NCBI GenBank assembly: GCA_021838945.1
Contig: JAKCCH010000021.1
Span: 1-37,344 of the forward strand
Direction: 5' to 3'
Source of the DNA: Actinomycetes bacterium
GTDB lineage: Bacteria; Actinomycetota; Acidimicrobiia; Acidimicrobiales; Bog-793
Length of the DNA stretch: 37,344 nt
Below, one piece after another: positions 24,807-31,233 of this stretch; the first letter of the stretch is position 1; each line of letters starts with the position of its first letter. The position numbers were made by a program, and so were the translations under genes. Below the pieces are notes generated by a model. It searched no databases, was not told the DNA's origin, and worked only from the letters and a program-made list of their open reading frames with translations.

Positions 24807-25919
24807 ATGGCGACGAGGAACGAGACGAAGGTGAGCGCGGGCAAGAAGGCAGCCAAGACCGCTGCTTCAACAAACGCGAGCACCAAGGCGGCGGCGAGCT
24901 CGGTGAAGGCCGGCGCACCGAGGAGGCGGGCGTCAGCGTCTTCGGAGGCAGCTACGAAGAGGCCGGCCGCTGCTGCTGCTGCTCCTGCGAAGCCGGCAGC
25001 CACCAGGGTGACGGCGAAGGCGAAGGCCGGCACGGCCGAGGCCGGCACCGCCAAGAAGGCCGGCGCGATCCGGAAGGAAGCGGCGGAGAAGAAGGCCCTG
25101 GCGGCCAAGGCCGGCACCGCCAAGAAAGCCGGCGCGGTCCGGAAGGACGCAGCGGGGAAGAGGGCCGTGCCGGCGAAGCAGGAGGCGCCTGCGAAGAAGG
25201 ACGCGCCGGCCACCAAGGCGACCAAGGCCAGCCAGTCGACGAAAGGACCGTCGTCGCCGGCAACGCCTGTCGCGCGACCGTCCGGCAAGGCGGCTCGTCC
25301 GAGCAAGGCTGCGTCACCAGACAAAGCTGCGACGCGGGGCAAGAAGGTAGCGGCGCCTCACAAGACCGCTGAGAAGGCTGCAGGTGGCACGAACGCCTCG
25401 AAGGCTGCGGCAGGGACGGCGACCCTCGAGAAACGACTCGCGGCTCCAGCGCCGGCCCGTGAGGCCGCTCCGGCGCGCCCGGGTAGCAACGGGGGCGGGC
25501 TGCTCAGCCGGAGGACGAAGCCGATCGAGCGACGGACGGAGGGATACACCGACGAGAGGTGGCTCGCACACCGGCGCCACGCGCTCGAGGCCGAGCGGGA
25601 CACCTACGTCGAGCAGGCGCGCTCGCTGCGTGCCGAAGCCGAGTCGCTCGTGGAGGAGATGGAGCCGGGCGACATCCAGTTCGACGACGAGTCCGGTGAG
25701 GGCGGGACCGTGACGGTCGACCGTGAGAGAGACCTGGCACTGTCGGCCCAGGCGATGCAGGCGGTCGACGAGATCGACCACGCCTTTGCGAAGATGGCCA
25801 CCCAGACCTACGGCATCTGTGAGAATTGCGGGCGGCTGATCCCGAAGCCGAGGCTGGAGGCACTCCCGTTCGCTCGCCTGTGCATCGATTGCAAGAGCGG
25901 GGGGCTGTCGCGCCGCTGA
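24807..25919 (+). CDS. TraR/DksA-type zinc-finger protein with histone H1-like Lys/Ala-rich N-terminus
   Basis: The 370-residue product has two unlike parts. Residues 1 to about 245 are almost entirely Lys, Ala, Thr, Pro, Ser and Gly, like the tails of histone H1, with an internal repeat of KAGTAKKAGA. Residues about 265-370 are a DksA/TraR-like domain: a helical pair (ERDTYVEQARSLRAEAESLVEEM), then the four-Cys zinc finger with Cys338, Cys341, Cys359 and Cys362 in CENCGRLIPKPRLEALPFARLC. DksA-like proteins bind the RNA polymerase secondary channel, and the tail should bind DNA or RNA. Similar tailed proteins next to ileS and lspA occur in Streptomyces, from memory. GGAGG at 24793-24797 supports the start. 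Confidence 0.9.
   Translation: MATRNETKVSAGKKAAKTAASTNASTKAAASSVKAGAPRRRASASSEAATKRPAAAAAAPAKPAATRVTAKAKAGTAEAGTAKKAGAIRKEAAEKKALAAKAGTAKKAGAVRKDAAGKRAVPAKQEAPAKKDAPATKATKASQSTKGPSSPATPVARPSGKAARPSKAASPDKAATRGKKVAAPHKTAEKAAGGTNASKAAAGTATLEKRLAAPAPAREAAPARPGSNGGGLLSRRTKPIERRTEGYTDERWLAHRRHALEAERDTYVEQARSLRAEAESLVEEMEPGDIQFDDESGEGGTVTVDRERDLALSAQAMQAVDEIDHAFAKMATQTYGICENCGRLIPKPRLEALPFARLCIDCKSGGLSRR
25041..25145 (+). repeat. 69-bp in-frame duplication in the H1-like tail
   Basis: A segment beginning GCCGGCACCGCCAAGAA at 25041 recurs at 25110, 69 bases (23 codons) later, with few changes over about 36 bases. It encodes the repeated peptide AGTAKKAGA(I/V)RK(E/D)AA. Confidence 0.7.
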
Positions 25920-26512
25920 GCGCCGAGGACTCGCCGGGGGCAGGTGCGAGGGGCGCTCGACCGGAGCGCCGGCGGCGACTCGTCCTGCTCGGGATCGTGG
26001 CTGCGCTCGTCCTCGGGCTCGACCAGCTCACGAAGTCGCTGGCCGTCGCACACCTGCAGGGACACAACGTCCGCATCGTCGGTCCGATCGGGTTCCGCCT
26101 CGAGTACAACTCCGGCGTCTCCTTCTCGCTCGGCACCGGCCTGACGGGACTGATCATCGTCGTCGTGGTCGTGCTCGTGGGCACGATCATCTGGTTCGCC
26201 CGCCGCGTCCCGAGCACCCAGGCAGCGGTCGCCGTCGGGATGATCCTCGGCGGCGCCATCGGCAACCTGCTCGACCGCCTCGTGCGCGGTCACCACGGGG
26301 CCGTCGTCGACTTCCTCTACACGAAGTACTGGCCGACCTTCAACGTCGCCGACGCGTCGATCGTGTGCGGGTGCGTCCTCGTTGCGTGGGCCCTCCTCCG
26401 GCACCCGGCACCGCCGACTGCGGAGTTGCCCGAGCCCAGAGAGGCTGACGGCGCAGACGACGGCGCGGACGACGGCGCAGACGAGGGAGCCCCTCTGGAG
26501 GCGGGGGAGTGA
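25880..26512 (+). CDS. lspA: Lipoprotein signal peptidase LspA (start uncertain)
   Basis: LspA removes signal peptides from prolipoproteins inside the membrane. Four membrane segments are seen, the first in RRRRLVLLGIVAALVLGLDQLTK. Catalytic regions are conserved: EYNSGVSFSLG, GNLLDRLVRG and VVDFLYTKYWPTFNVADASI, with the two catalytic Asp in the last two. The C-terminus is an acidic tail of ADDG repeats. The start is unclear, because no ATG/GTG/TTG lies between the upstream stop and the first membrane segment. In-frame candidates are GTG 25880, TTG 25889 (both inside the dksA-like gene) and CTG 25916, which would overlap that gene's stop as CTGA. The 25880 choice is provisional. Confidence 0.9.
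   Translation: MHRLQERGAVAPLSAEDSPGAGARGARPERRRRLVLLGIVAALVLGLDQLTKSLAVAHLQGHNVRIVGPIGFRLEYNSGVSFSLGTGLTGLIIVVVVVLVGTIIWFARRVPSTQAAVAVGMILGGAIGNLLDRLVRGHHGAVVDFLYTKYWPTFNVADASIVCGCVLVAWALLRHPAPPTAELPEPREADGADDGADDGADEGAPLEAGE
26447..26482 (+). repeat. 12-bp tandem repeat in the lspA 3' end
   Basis: GACGGCGCAGAC occurs three times in tandem (the middle copy has GCGGAC). It encodes the acidic DGAD repeats of the LspA C-terminal tail and keeps frame. Confidence 0.7.
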
Positions 26513-27459
26513 GCGATGAAGGGCCCATCGACGTCCCCGCAGCCCTCGCCGGGGTCCGGCTCGACCGCGCCGTCGCACTCCTCACCGGCGTGACCCGTAC
26601 AGAGGCGGCGAGGCTCGTCGACGACGGCGGCGTACGGGTCGGGCGCGAGGTGACGCGGGACCGCGCCCGCCGGTTGCGAGAGCACGACCGTCTCGCGATC
26701 GATCCCGGCATGCTGGCCGCGGTGTCGGTCCGCGACGTGGCGCCGACCGTCGTGTCGGCCGTCCCGTTCGCCGTCGTCCACGAGGATGGCTCGATCATCG
26801 TCGTGGACAAGCCGGCCGGTGTGGTGGTGCACCCTGGCGCCGGCAACCGGGAGGACACCCTGGCCGCCGGGTTGCTCGAGCGGTATCCGGAGCTGGCGGA
26901 GCTTCCCGCACAAGGCGCCGGGGAGCCCGAGCGCCCCGGCATCGTGCACCGGCTCGACAAGGAGACCTCGGGACTGCTCGTGGTGGCGAGGACCCCCTCC
27001 GCCTACCACTCGCTCGTGGCGCAGCTGACGAACCGCTCCATGGGTCGCACCTACCTCGCTCTCGTCCTCGGTCACCTGGAGGCTCGAAGCGGGATCGTCG
27101 ACGCGCCGATCGGCCGCGCCGTCACCGATCCGACCCTCATGGCGGTGTCCGCCGGCGGGAGGGAGGCACGGACGAGGTACGAGGTGAGGGAACGTTTCTC
27201 GGAGCCGGTCGCGGCAACGCTCCTCGAGCTCACCCTCGAGAGCGGGCGCACCCATCAGATCCGAGTCCACATGGCGGCCATCGGGCACGCCGTGCTCGGC
27301 GACAGGAGGTACGGCGGGCGCCGGGGCGCCATGGCGGTACTCCGGCCGATGCTGCACGCCTGGAGGCTCGCCCTCGATCACCCCGCGACGGGTGAGCGCG
27401 TGACCTACCTCGCGGACCCGCCGCAGGATTTCGCCGACGCGCTCCGCCGGCTCAGCTGA
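26509..27459 (+). CDS. rluD: RluA-family pseudouridine synthase (RluD-like)
   Basis: The enzyme isomerises uridine to pseudouridine in large-subunit rRNA (positions 1911/1915/1917 for E. coli RluD); the exact site here is inferred. The 316-residue product starts at a GTG overlapping the lspA stop (GTGA). An S4 RNA-binding domain (about 14-75) has VRLDRAVALLTGVTRTEAARLVDDGGVRV. The catalytic domain has IIVVDKPAGVVVHPG, HRLDKETSGLL with catalytic Asp150, and GRTHQIRVHMAAIGHAVLGDRRYG. The lspA-rluD order is common in actinobacteria. It is convergent with the sigma-factor gene, with 9 bases between. Confidence 0.95.
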   Translation: MSDEGPIDVPAALAGVRLDRAVALLTGVTRTEAARLVDDGGVRVGREVTRDRARRLREHDRLAIDPGMLAAVSVRDVAPTVVSAVPFAVVHEDGSIIVVDKPAGVVVHPGAGNREDTLAAGLLERYPELAELPAQGAGEPERPGIVHRLDKETSGLLVVARTPSAYHSLVAQLTNRSMGRTYLALVLGHLEARSGIVDAPIGRAVTDPTLMAVSAGGREARTRYEVRERFSEPVAATLLELTLESGRTHQIRVHMAAIGHAVLGDRRYGGRRGAMAVLRPMLHAWRLALDHPATGERVTYLADPPQDFADALRRLS

Positions 27460-27468
27460 GGAGCGCGC

Positions 27469-28302
27469 TCAGGCGGCGCTGTTGACGCCCTCGACCTCGG
27501 GCTGCTCGGAGAGGAACTGGAGCGCCGAGGCCTCGATCCGGCGCACGCGGCGCACGCCGATCCCGAGGGCCCGTGCGGTGGCTTCGAGCGACGCCGGAGG
27601 AGCTCCGTCCAGGCCGAAACGCAGCCGTACCACCGCCTGCTCCAGCTCGGGCAGCCGGCCGATGGCGTCCTCGAGGCGGCCGAGGCTGATCGTGTGCACC
27701 AGGTCGTCCTCGAAGGGGATGGCGTCCGTCGCCACCACGTCGCCGAGCGTGGCGGTCGCCTCGCTCGTGAGCGGCTGGTCGAGGCTTGCCACCACCCGGG
27801 GCAGGCGGGCCTGGTCGGGATCGGCCTCGAGCTCGGCCGCGAGGGCGTCTTCGGGCAGGCGGATCGCCCGCCCCTTGGACTGGACGGCGCGCTGGAGGGC
27901 CTGACGGATCCACCAGGTCGCGTACGTCGAGAAACGGAAGCCCTTCCGCCAGTCGAACTTCTCCACGGCCCGCATGAGGCCGAAGGTGCCCTCCTGGACG
28001 AGGTCGACGAGGTCGACCCCCCGACCCTGGTAGCGCCGAGCCCAGTGGACCACGAGGCGCAGGTTCGAGCCGATCATGCGCTCGCGCGCTTCCTCGTCAC
28101 CCTGCTCGATCCGCTTCGCGAGCTCGACCTGGGCGTCCGCGCTCAGCAGCGGGTACTTGCCGAGGTCGTCGAGGAACAGGCGCATCAAGTCAGGCGCGTT
28201 CGCACCACGATCGCCGCCACCGACCACGCGGTCAGATGCGGCCTCTCCTGAGGCCGCGTACTCAATCGTCGTGTTGGCCGGAATCGTCCCAGCTCCCTTC
28301 AC
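27469..28302 (-). CDS. RNA polymerase sigma factor, sigma-70 family (group 2/SigB-like)
   Basis: The 277-residue product has region 1.2 (about 37-70, DLMRLFLDDLGKYPLL), region 2 (about 75-145) with NLRLVVHWARRYQGRGVDLVDLVQEGTFGLMRAVEKFDW and RFSTYATWWIRQALQRAV, and region 4 (about 205-265). The C-terminal helix-turn-helix is SLEATARALGIGVRRVRRIEASALQFL. Between IRLP (147-150) and SLDQPL the usual region 3 is cut by roughly 25 residues and lacks the ELGREPTPEE-like helix. This suggests an alternative, non-essential sigma. The GTG start follows an in-frame TGA, so it is the furthest possible. A GGAAT-N18-GTT element upstream suggests control by a SigR/SigH-type ECF factor. Confidence 0.93.
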   Translation of the reverse strand: MKGAGTIPANTTIEYAASGEAASDRVVGGGDRGANAPDLMRLFLDDLGKYPLLSADAQVELAKRIEQGDEEARERMIGSNLRLVVHWARRYQGRGVDLVDLVQEGTFGLMRAVEKFDWRKGFRFSTYATWWIRQALQRAVQSKGRAIRLPEDALAAELEADPDQARLPRVVASLDQPLTSEATATLGDVVATDAIPFEDDLVHTISLGRLEDAIGRLPELEQAVVRLRFGLDGAPPASLEATARALGIGVRRVRRIEASALQFLSEQPEVEGVNSAA

Positions 28303-28320
28303 TCAAGTTCACGATCTCAC

Positions 28321-28346
28321 AACGCCGACGCGGTCGGGGACATTCC
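28321..28346 (-). promoter_or_regulatory. SigR/SigH-type promoter (GGAAT-N18-GTT) upstream of the sigma-factor gene
   Basis: On the minus strand GGAAT (28346-28342) and GTT (28323-28321) are separated by exactly 18 bases. This matches the consensus known for Streptomyces SigR and mycobacterial SigH, ECF factors of the thiol-oxidation response. A start 7-9 bases downstream would leave a leader of about ten bases before the GTG at 28302. Confidence 0.55.
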
Positions 28347-28377
28347 TGTCTCGGTCCGGTCTCAGGGAAACCCCAGC

Positions 28378-28383
28378 TAGCGT
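28378..28383 (+). promoter_or_regulatory. -10 box TAGCGT of the histidine phosphatase
   Basis: TAGCGT is followed by four bases and GTG 28388, and by seven bases and GTG 28391. The seven-base spacing, as seen at other genes here, favours 28391 as a leaderless start. Confidence 0.4.
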
Positions 28384-28390
28384 CATCGTG

Positions 28391-29011
28391 GTGCGCCCCC
28401 CGAGCCTCGAGAAGATCCCTCTCACCCCCCATCAAGTCCTGCTCGTCAGGCACGGCGCAACGGCCTGGAGCAAGGACGGTCGACACACGGGCACGACGGA
28501 TCTACCCCTGCTCCCGGAGGGAGAAACGGAGGCGAGAGCACTTCACACCAAACTCTCAGCTCTCGTCGGCGAGACGCCACCCGGCCTCGTCCTCTCGAGC
28601 CCGCTCACCCGTTCCCTCGACACGGCTCGGCTCGCCGGATATGACCGTGACCTCGGCATTGACGACAACCTAGTCGAGTGGGACTACGGGCTCTACGAGG
28701 GCAGGACAACCCGCGAGATCCAGGCGGAGCGTTCGGGCTGGGAGCTGTTCCGAGACGGATGCCCCGGCGGCGAGACTGCGGCAGAGGTGGCGCGAAGGGT
28801 CGGGCGAGTCATCGACCGCATGCGCTCCAACCATGTGCTCACGGGCCGTCCGGCGATCCTCTTCGCCCATGGGCACGTGCTGCGCGTGCTCGCGTCCATG
28901 TGGGCCGGCTTCGGGAAGGAGGGCGGTCGGGCGCTCCCGTTCGAGACGGGGCACGTCGGGGTCCTCGGGTGGTCGCACGACGATCCGGCTCTCGTGCGGT
29001 GGAACGTCTAG
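28391..29011 (+). CDS. Histidine phosphatase superfamily protein (phosphoglycerate mutase-like)
   Basis: The 206-residue product has the branch-1 histidine phosphatase motifs. LLVRHGATAW carries the phospho-acceptor His, and SSPLTRSLDTA carries a phosphate-binding Arg. LVEWDYGLYEG carries the acid Glu, and FAHGHVLRVLA carries the second His. The family includes cofactor-dependent phosphoglycerate mutases and many small-molecule phosphatases; this size, and a GHxxR pattern with His-Val-Leu-Arg, favour a phosphatase. The substrate cannot be told. Two start GTGs (28388, 28391) are possible and neither has a ribosome site. It is divergent from the sigma factor and convergent with the rrf2 gene. 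Confidence 0.9.
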   Translation: MRPPSLEKIPLTPHQVLLVRHGATAWSKDGRHTGTTDLPLLPEGETEARALHTKLSALVGETPPGLVLSSPLTRSLDTARLAGYDRDLGIDDNLVEWDYGLYEGRTTREIQAERSGWELFRDGCPGGETAAEVARRVGRVIDRMRSNHVLTGRPAILFAHGHVLRVLASMWAGFGKEGGRALPFETGHVGVLGWSHDDPALVRWNV

Positions 29012-29058
29012 ACCTGGAGTGAGAGGTCTGAGCAGCCGGATGATCCCCTCCGGAGGGG
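29010..29058. terminator. Two hairpins between convergent phosphatase and rrf2
   Basis: AGACCT (29010-29015) pairs with AGGTCT (29024-29029). The palindrome CCCCTCCGGAGGGG at 29045-29058 forms a second hairpin just before the rrf2 stop. Neither has a U tract. They probably end transcription from both sides. Confidence 0.45.
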
Positions 29059-29062
29059 TCGG

Positions 29063-29512
29063 TCAGCTGAGCGGGCCGACCGGCTGGAGGACGTTGCCGA
29101 GCGCCCGCTCGACCATGTCCTCGAGGGTGAACGAGTCGAGGTGCTGGCGCATGTGCTCACCCACCTCGGCCCAGACCGACAGCAAGACGCACTGTCCCTC
29201 GTGGTCACAGGCACCGTTCTCGTGAGGGGCGCCGAAATCGCCAACCATGATCGGACCGTCGACGGCGCTCACGATCTGCCCGAGCGTGATCTCGCTCGCC
29301 GGCCGGGCGAGGACGTAGCCGCCGCCGACACCCCGCTTGGAACGGACGAGCCCGGCGCCCTTCAGAGCGAGCAGGATCTGCTCGAGGTACGGCTGCGGGA
29401 GGCCCGTGCGCTCGGCTATGTCCCGCACGGAGGTAGGTGCAACCTCGTCCGCACGCAGAGCGAGGGAGAGCAGCGCCCTGCTCGCGTAGTCGCCGCGCGT
29501 GGAGACCTTCAC
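29063..29512 (-). CDS. Rrf2-family transcriptional regulator
   Basis: The 149-residue product has the Rrf2 winged helix: MKVSTRGDYASRALLSLAL, SVRDIAERTGLPQPYLEQILLALKGAGLVRSKRGVGGGYVLARP. Many members bind Fe-S clusters and sense iron, nitric oxide or redox state through three cysteines. Here only Cys102 and Cys108 are present in CDHEGQC, with no third Cys. A [2Fe-2S] cluster with non-Cys ligands, as in the Streptomyces regulator RsrR, is possible, or none at all. The GTG start follows TACCAT by six bases, suggesting a leaderless mRNA. It lies 38 bases downstream of the DMT transporter on the same strand. The target genes are unknown. Confidence 0.92.
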   Translation of the reverse strand: MKVSTRGDYASRALLSLALRADEVAPTSVRDIAERTGLPQPYLEQILLALKGAGLVRSKRGVGGGYVLARPASEITLGQIVSAVDGPIMVGDFGAPHENGACDHEGQCVLLSVWAEVGEHMRQHLDSFTLEDMVERALGNVLQPVGPLS

Positions 29513-29518
29513 GTCACA

Positions 29519-29524
29519 ATGGTA
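29519..29524 (-). promoter_or_regulatory. -10 box TACCAT of rrf2 (leaderless)
   Basis: On the minus strand TACCAT, six bases, then the GTG at 29512. There is no ribosome site. The element would let rrf2 be transcribed apart from the upstream transporter gene. Confidence 0.5.
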
Positions 29525-29550
29525 CGGCGAGGGTGGCGGGCCGGGGGCGT

Positions 29551-30549
29551 TCAGTCCGCCGCTTCGGCGGCGGCCGTCTCGACGGGCACTGCCGCGGGTG
29601 CCGGCAGGTCAGAGCCCGGTCCCGTCGGTCGGGGCGCGGTGGGCCCGACGGGAACGACGACGGCCTGACCCGGAACCAGCTCGCCCGTGATGAGGGACGA
29701 CGAGGAGAGGGCGAGGATGCCGCCCACGACGAGGCTGAGCCCGATGATCGCTCCGGTGGTGGCAAGCGCGCCCGTGTGGACCTGCTCCGACAGGACCGTC
29801 GCGCCGAGGAGCACGCTCGTGACGGGATTGGCTGCCGTGAGGGCCGGGAGAGACCAGCGGATCGGTCCGACCTGGAAGGCGCTCTGCACGAGCAGGGTCG
29901 CGAGTAGGAGCGTGGCGCCGAAGGCGTAGAGCTCCCACCCGGTGAGCACGGAGACCAATGCCGTCGCGACGCCATGGTGCAGGCCGTGCTCGATCTCGCG
30001 GGCGATGCCCTTGATGAACGCGGCCGAGAGCCCGTTGATCGATCCGGCGGCGACTGCCAACAGCCCCGGCCGGAGGGGTCCACGCGAGTGGGCCGAGGCG
30101 ATCACGAGACCGGCTGCGACGACCCCGAGCGTGCCGAGGGCGATGCCCCACGCCTCGGGCGCCGCGCTCCCACGACCGGGAGTCGGGGCGGTCGCGAGGA
30201 GAAAGGCCGTGAGACCGATGCAGACGGCTCCGGCCGAGATGGACTCCCGCACGCCGGGGCGCCTGCGGTGCAACCAGAGAGCGTTGATCGGAAGGGCGAA
30301 CAGGAGACCGCAGACGAGGATCGGTTGCACCGTGACGAGCGACCCCCGCCACAGTGCTGCGAGCTGGAGCAGGGTCCCGATGGCGTTCATCCCGATGCCG
30401 GCCAGCCACATCGGCCGCTGGATCAAGCGGACGACGAGGATCGGCCGCATGTGGTGCTCGGCCGGCTGGCCCGCCGCCGCGTGCTGCTGCAGCACTGCGC
30501 CGAAGGCGAAGGCGAGAGCCGCCAGCAGGCTGAGGGCAACGACGACCAC
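29551..30549 (-). CDS. DMT-superfamily (EamA/NIPA-like) membrane transporter
   Basis: This is an integral membrane protein with about nine or ten hydrophobic spans in two similar halves, as in drug/metabolite and NIPA-type magnesium transporters. Typical parts are RPMWLAGIGMNAIGTLLQLAALWRGSLVTVQPI in the first half and FQVGPIRWSLPALTAANPVTSVLLGATVLSEQVH in the second. The last 50 residues are a Pro/Ala-rich tail. The frame begins at GTG 30597, but an internal GTG at 30549 is preceded by TAACCT and seven bases. It gives 332 residues starting directly with a membrane span, so I prefer it. The substrate cannot be predicted. Confidence 0.85.
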   Translation of the reverse strand: MVVVALSLLAALAFAFGAVLQQHAAAGQPAEHHMRPILVVRLIQRPMWLAGIGMNAIGTLLQLAALWRGSLVTVQPILVCGLLFALPINALWLHRRRPGVRESISAGAVCIGLTAFLLATAPTPGRGSAAPEAWGIALGTLGVVAAGLVIASAHSRGPLRPGLLAVAAGSINGLSAAFIKGIAREIEHGLHHGVATALVSVLTGWELYAFGATLLLATLLVQSAFQVGPIRWSLPALTAANPVTSVLLGATVLSEQVHTGALATTGAIIGLSLVVGGILALSSSSLITGELVPGQAVVVPVGPTAPRPTGPGSDLPAPAAVPVETAAAEAAD

Positions 30550-30556
30550 CCGAGCG

Positions 30557-30562
30557 AGGTTA
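30557..30562 (-). promoter_or_regulatory. -10 box TAACCT of the DMT transporter gene (leaderless)
   Basis: On the minus strand TAACCT, seven bases, then GTG at 30549. It lies inside the longer open frame and argues for the shorter start. Confidence 0.45.
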
Positions 30563-30637
30563 TTCGCTGCGCCCAGCAGTATGGGCGTACCGTCCACCGT
30601 CTCGGCGGCACGGCGGCCCGCTGCCGCTTCGGGTCGA

Positions 30638-30643
30638 TAGATT
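30638..30643 (+). promoter_or_regulatory. -10 box TAGATT of the cobalamin adenosyltransferase operon
   Basis: TAGATT, eight bases (GCGCCCCC), then GTG at 30652, with no ribosome site. The divergent 102-bp gap to the DMT start holds both elements. Confidence 0.5.
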
Positions 30644-30651
30644 GCGCCCCC

Positions 30652-31233
30652 GTGAGCATCGCGACGAAGAGAGGTGACCGCGGCACGACCGGTCTTCTCT
30701 ACGGGGGGCGCGTCCGCAAGGACTCGTTAAGGATCGAGTGCAACGGCGCCGTCGACGAAGCCCAGGCGGCCATCGGCCTCGCCCGCGCGACGCTCGCGGC
30801 TGAAGGCGCCGCCGGGCCGGCCGCGTATGCAGCCGGCACGATCGCCGAGCTCCTCGTCGCGGTCGAGCGTGATCTCTGGGTCCTCATGGCCGAGGTCGCG
30901 ACGGCCCCGGCGAACCGGCACAAGCTGGTTGCCGGCGTGTCGCTCGTCACCGGCGAGATGCTCGAGCACGTCGAGTCGCACGTTCACGCACTCGAGGCGG
31001 CCGACGTCATGCCGAAGGAGTTCGTCGTGCCGGGCCAGTCGACGTCGAGCGCATGCCTCGATGTCGCACGGACCGTCGTGCGCCGTGCCGAGCGGCAGGC
31101 TGTCCGCCTCAGGCTGCCTGACGACTCCTTCGTCGTGCCGTACTTGAACCGTCTGTCCGATCTCTGCTGGCTGGTCGCCCGAGCAGTGGAGACCGAACAC
31201 CTCACCTCTCGAGCGAAAGGACGCCCATCGTGA
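30652..31233 (+). CDS. pduO: ATP:cob(I)alamin adenosyltransferase, PduO type
   Basis: PduO-type enzymes move the adenosyl group of ATP to cob(I)alamin, making coenzyme B12. From the GTG at 30652 the product is 193 residues. The N-terminal ATP motif is TKRGDRGTTGLLYGGRVRKDSLRIE, followed by GAVDEAQAAIGLAR. C-terminal signatures are FVVPGQSTSSACLDVARTVVRRAER and VVPYLNRLSDLCWLVAR, which contain the Arg and Asn residues used in catalysis. The stop overlaps pepA as GTGA, so the two are co-transcribed. No B12-dependent enzyme is in the window. Confidence 0.9.
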   Translation: MSIATKRGDRGTTGLLYGGRVRKDSLRIECNGAVDEAQAAIGLARATLAAEGAAGPAAYAAGTIAELLVAVERDLWVLMAEVATAPANRHKLVAGVSLVTGEMLEHVESHVHALEAADVMPKEFVVPGQSTSSACLDVARTVVRRAERQAVRLRLPDDSFVVPYLNRLSDLCWLVARAVETEHLTSRAKGRPS

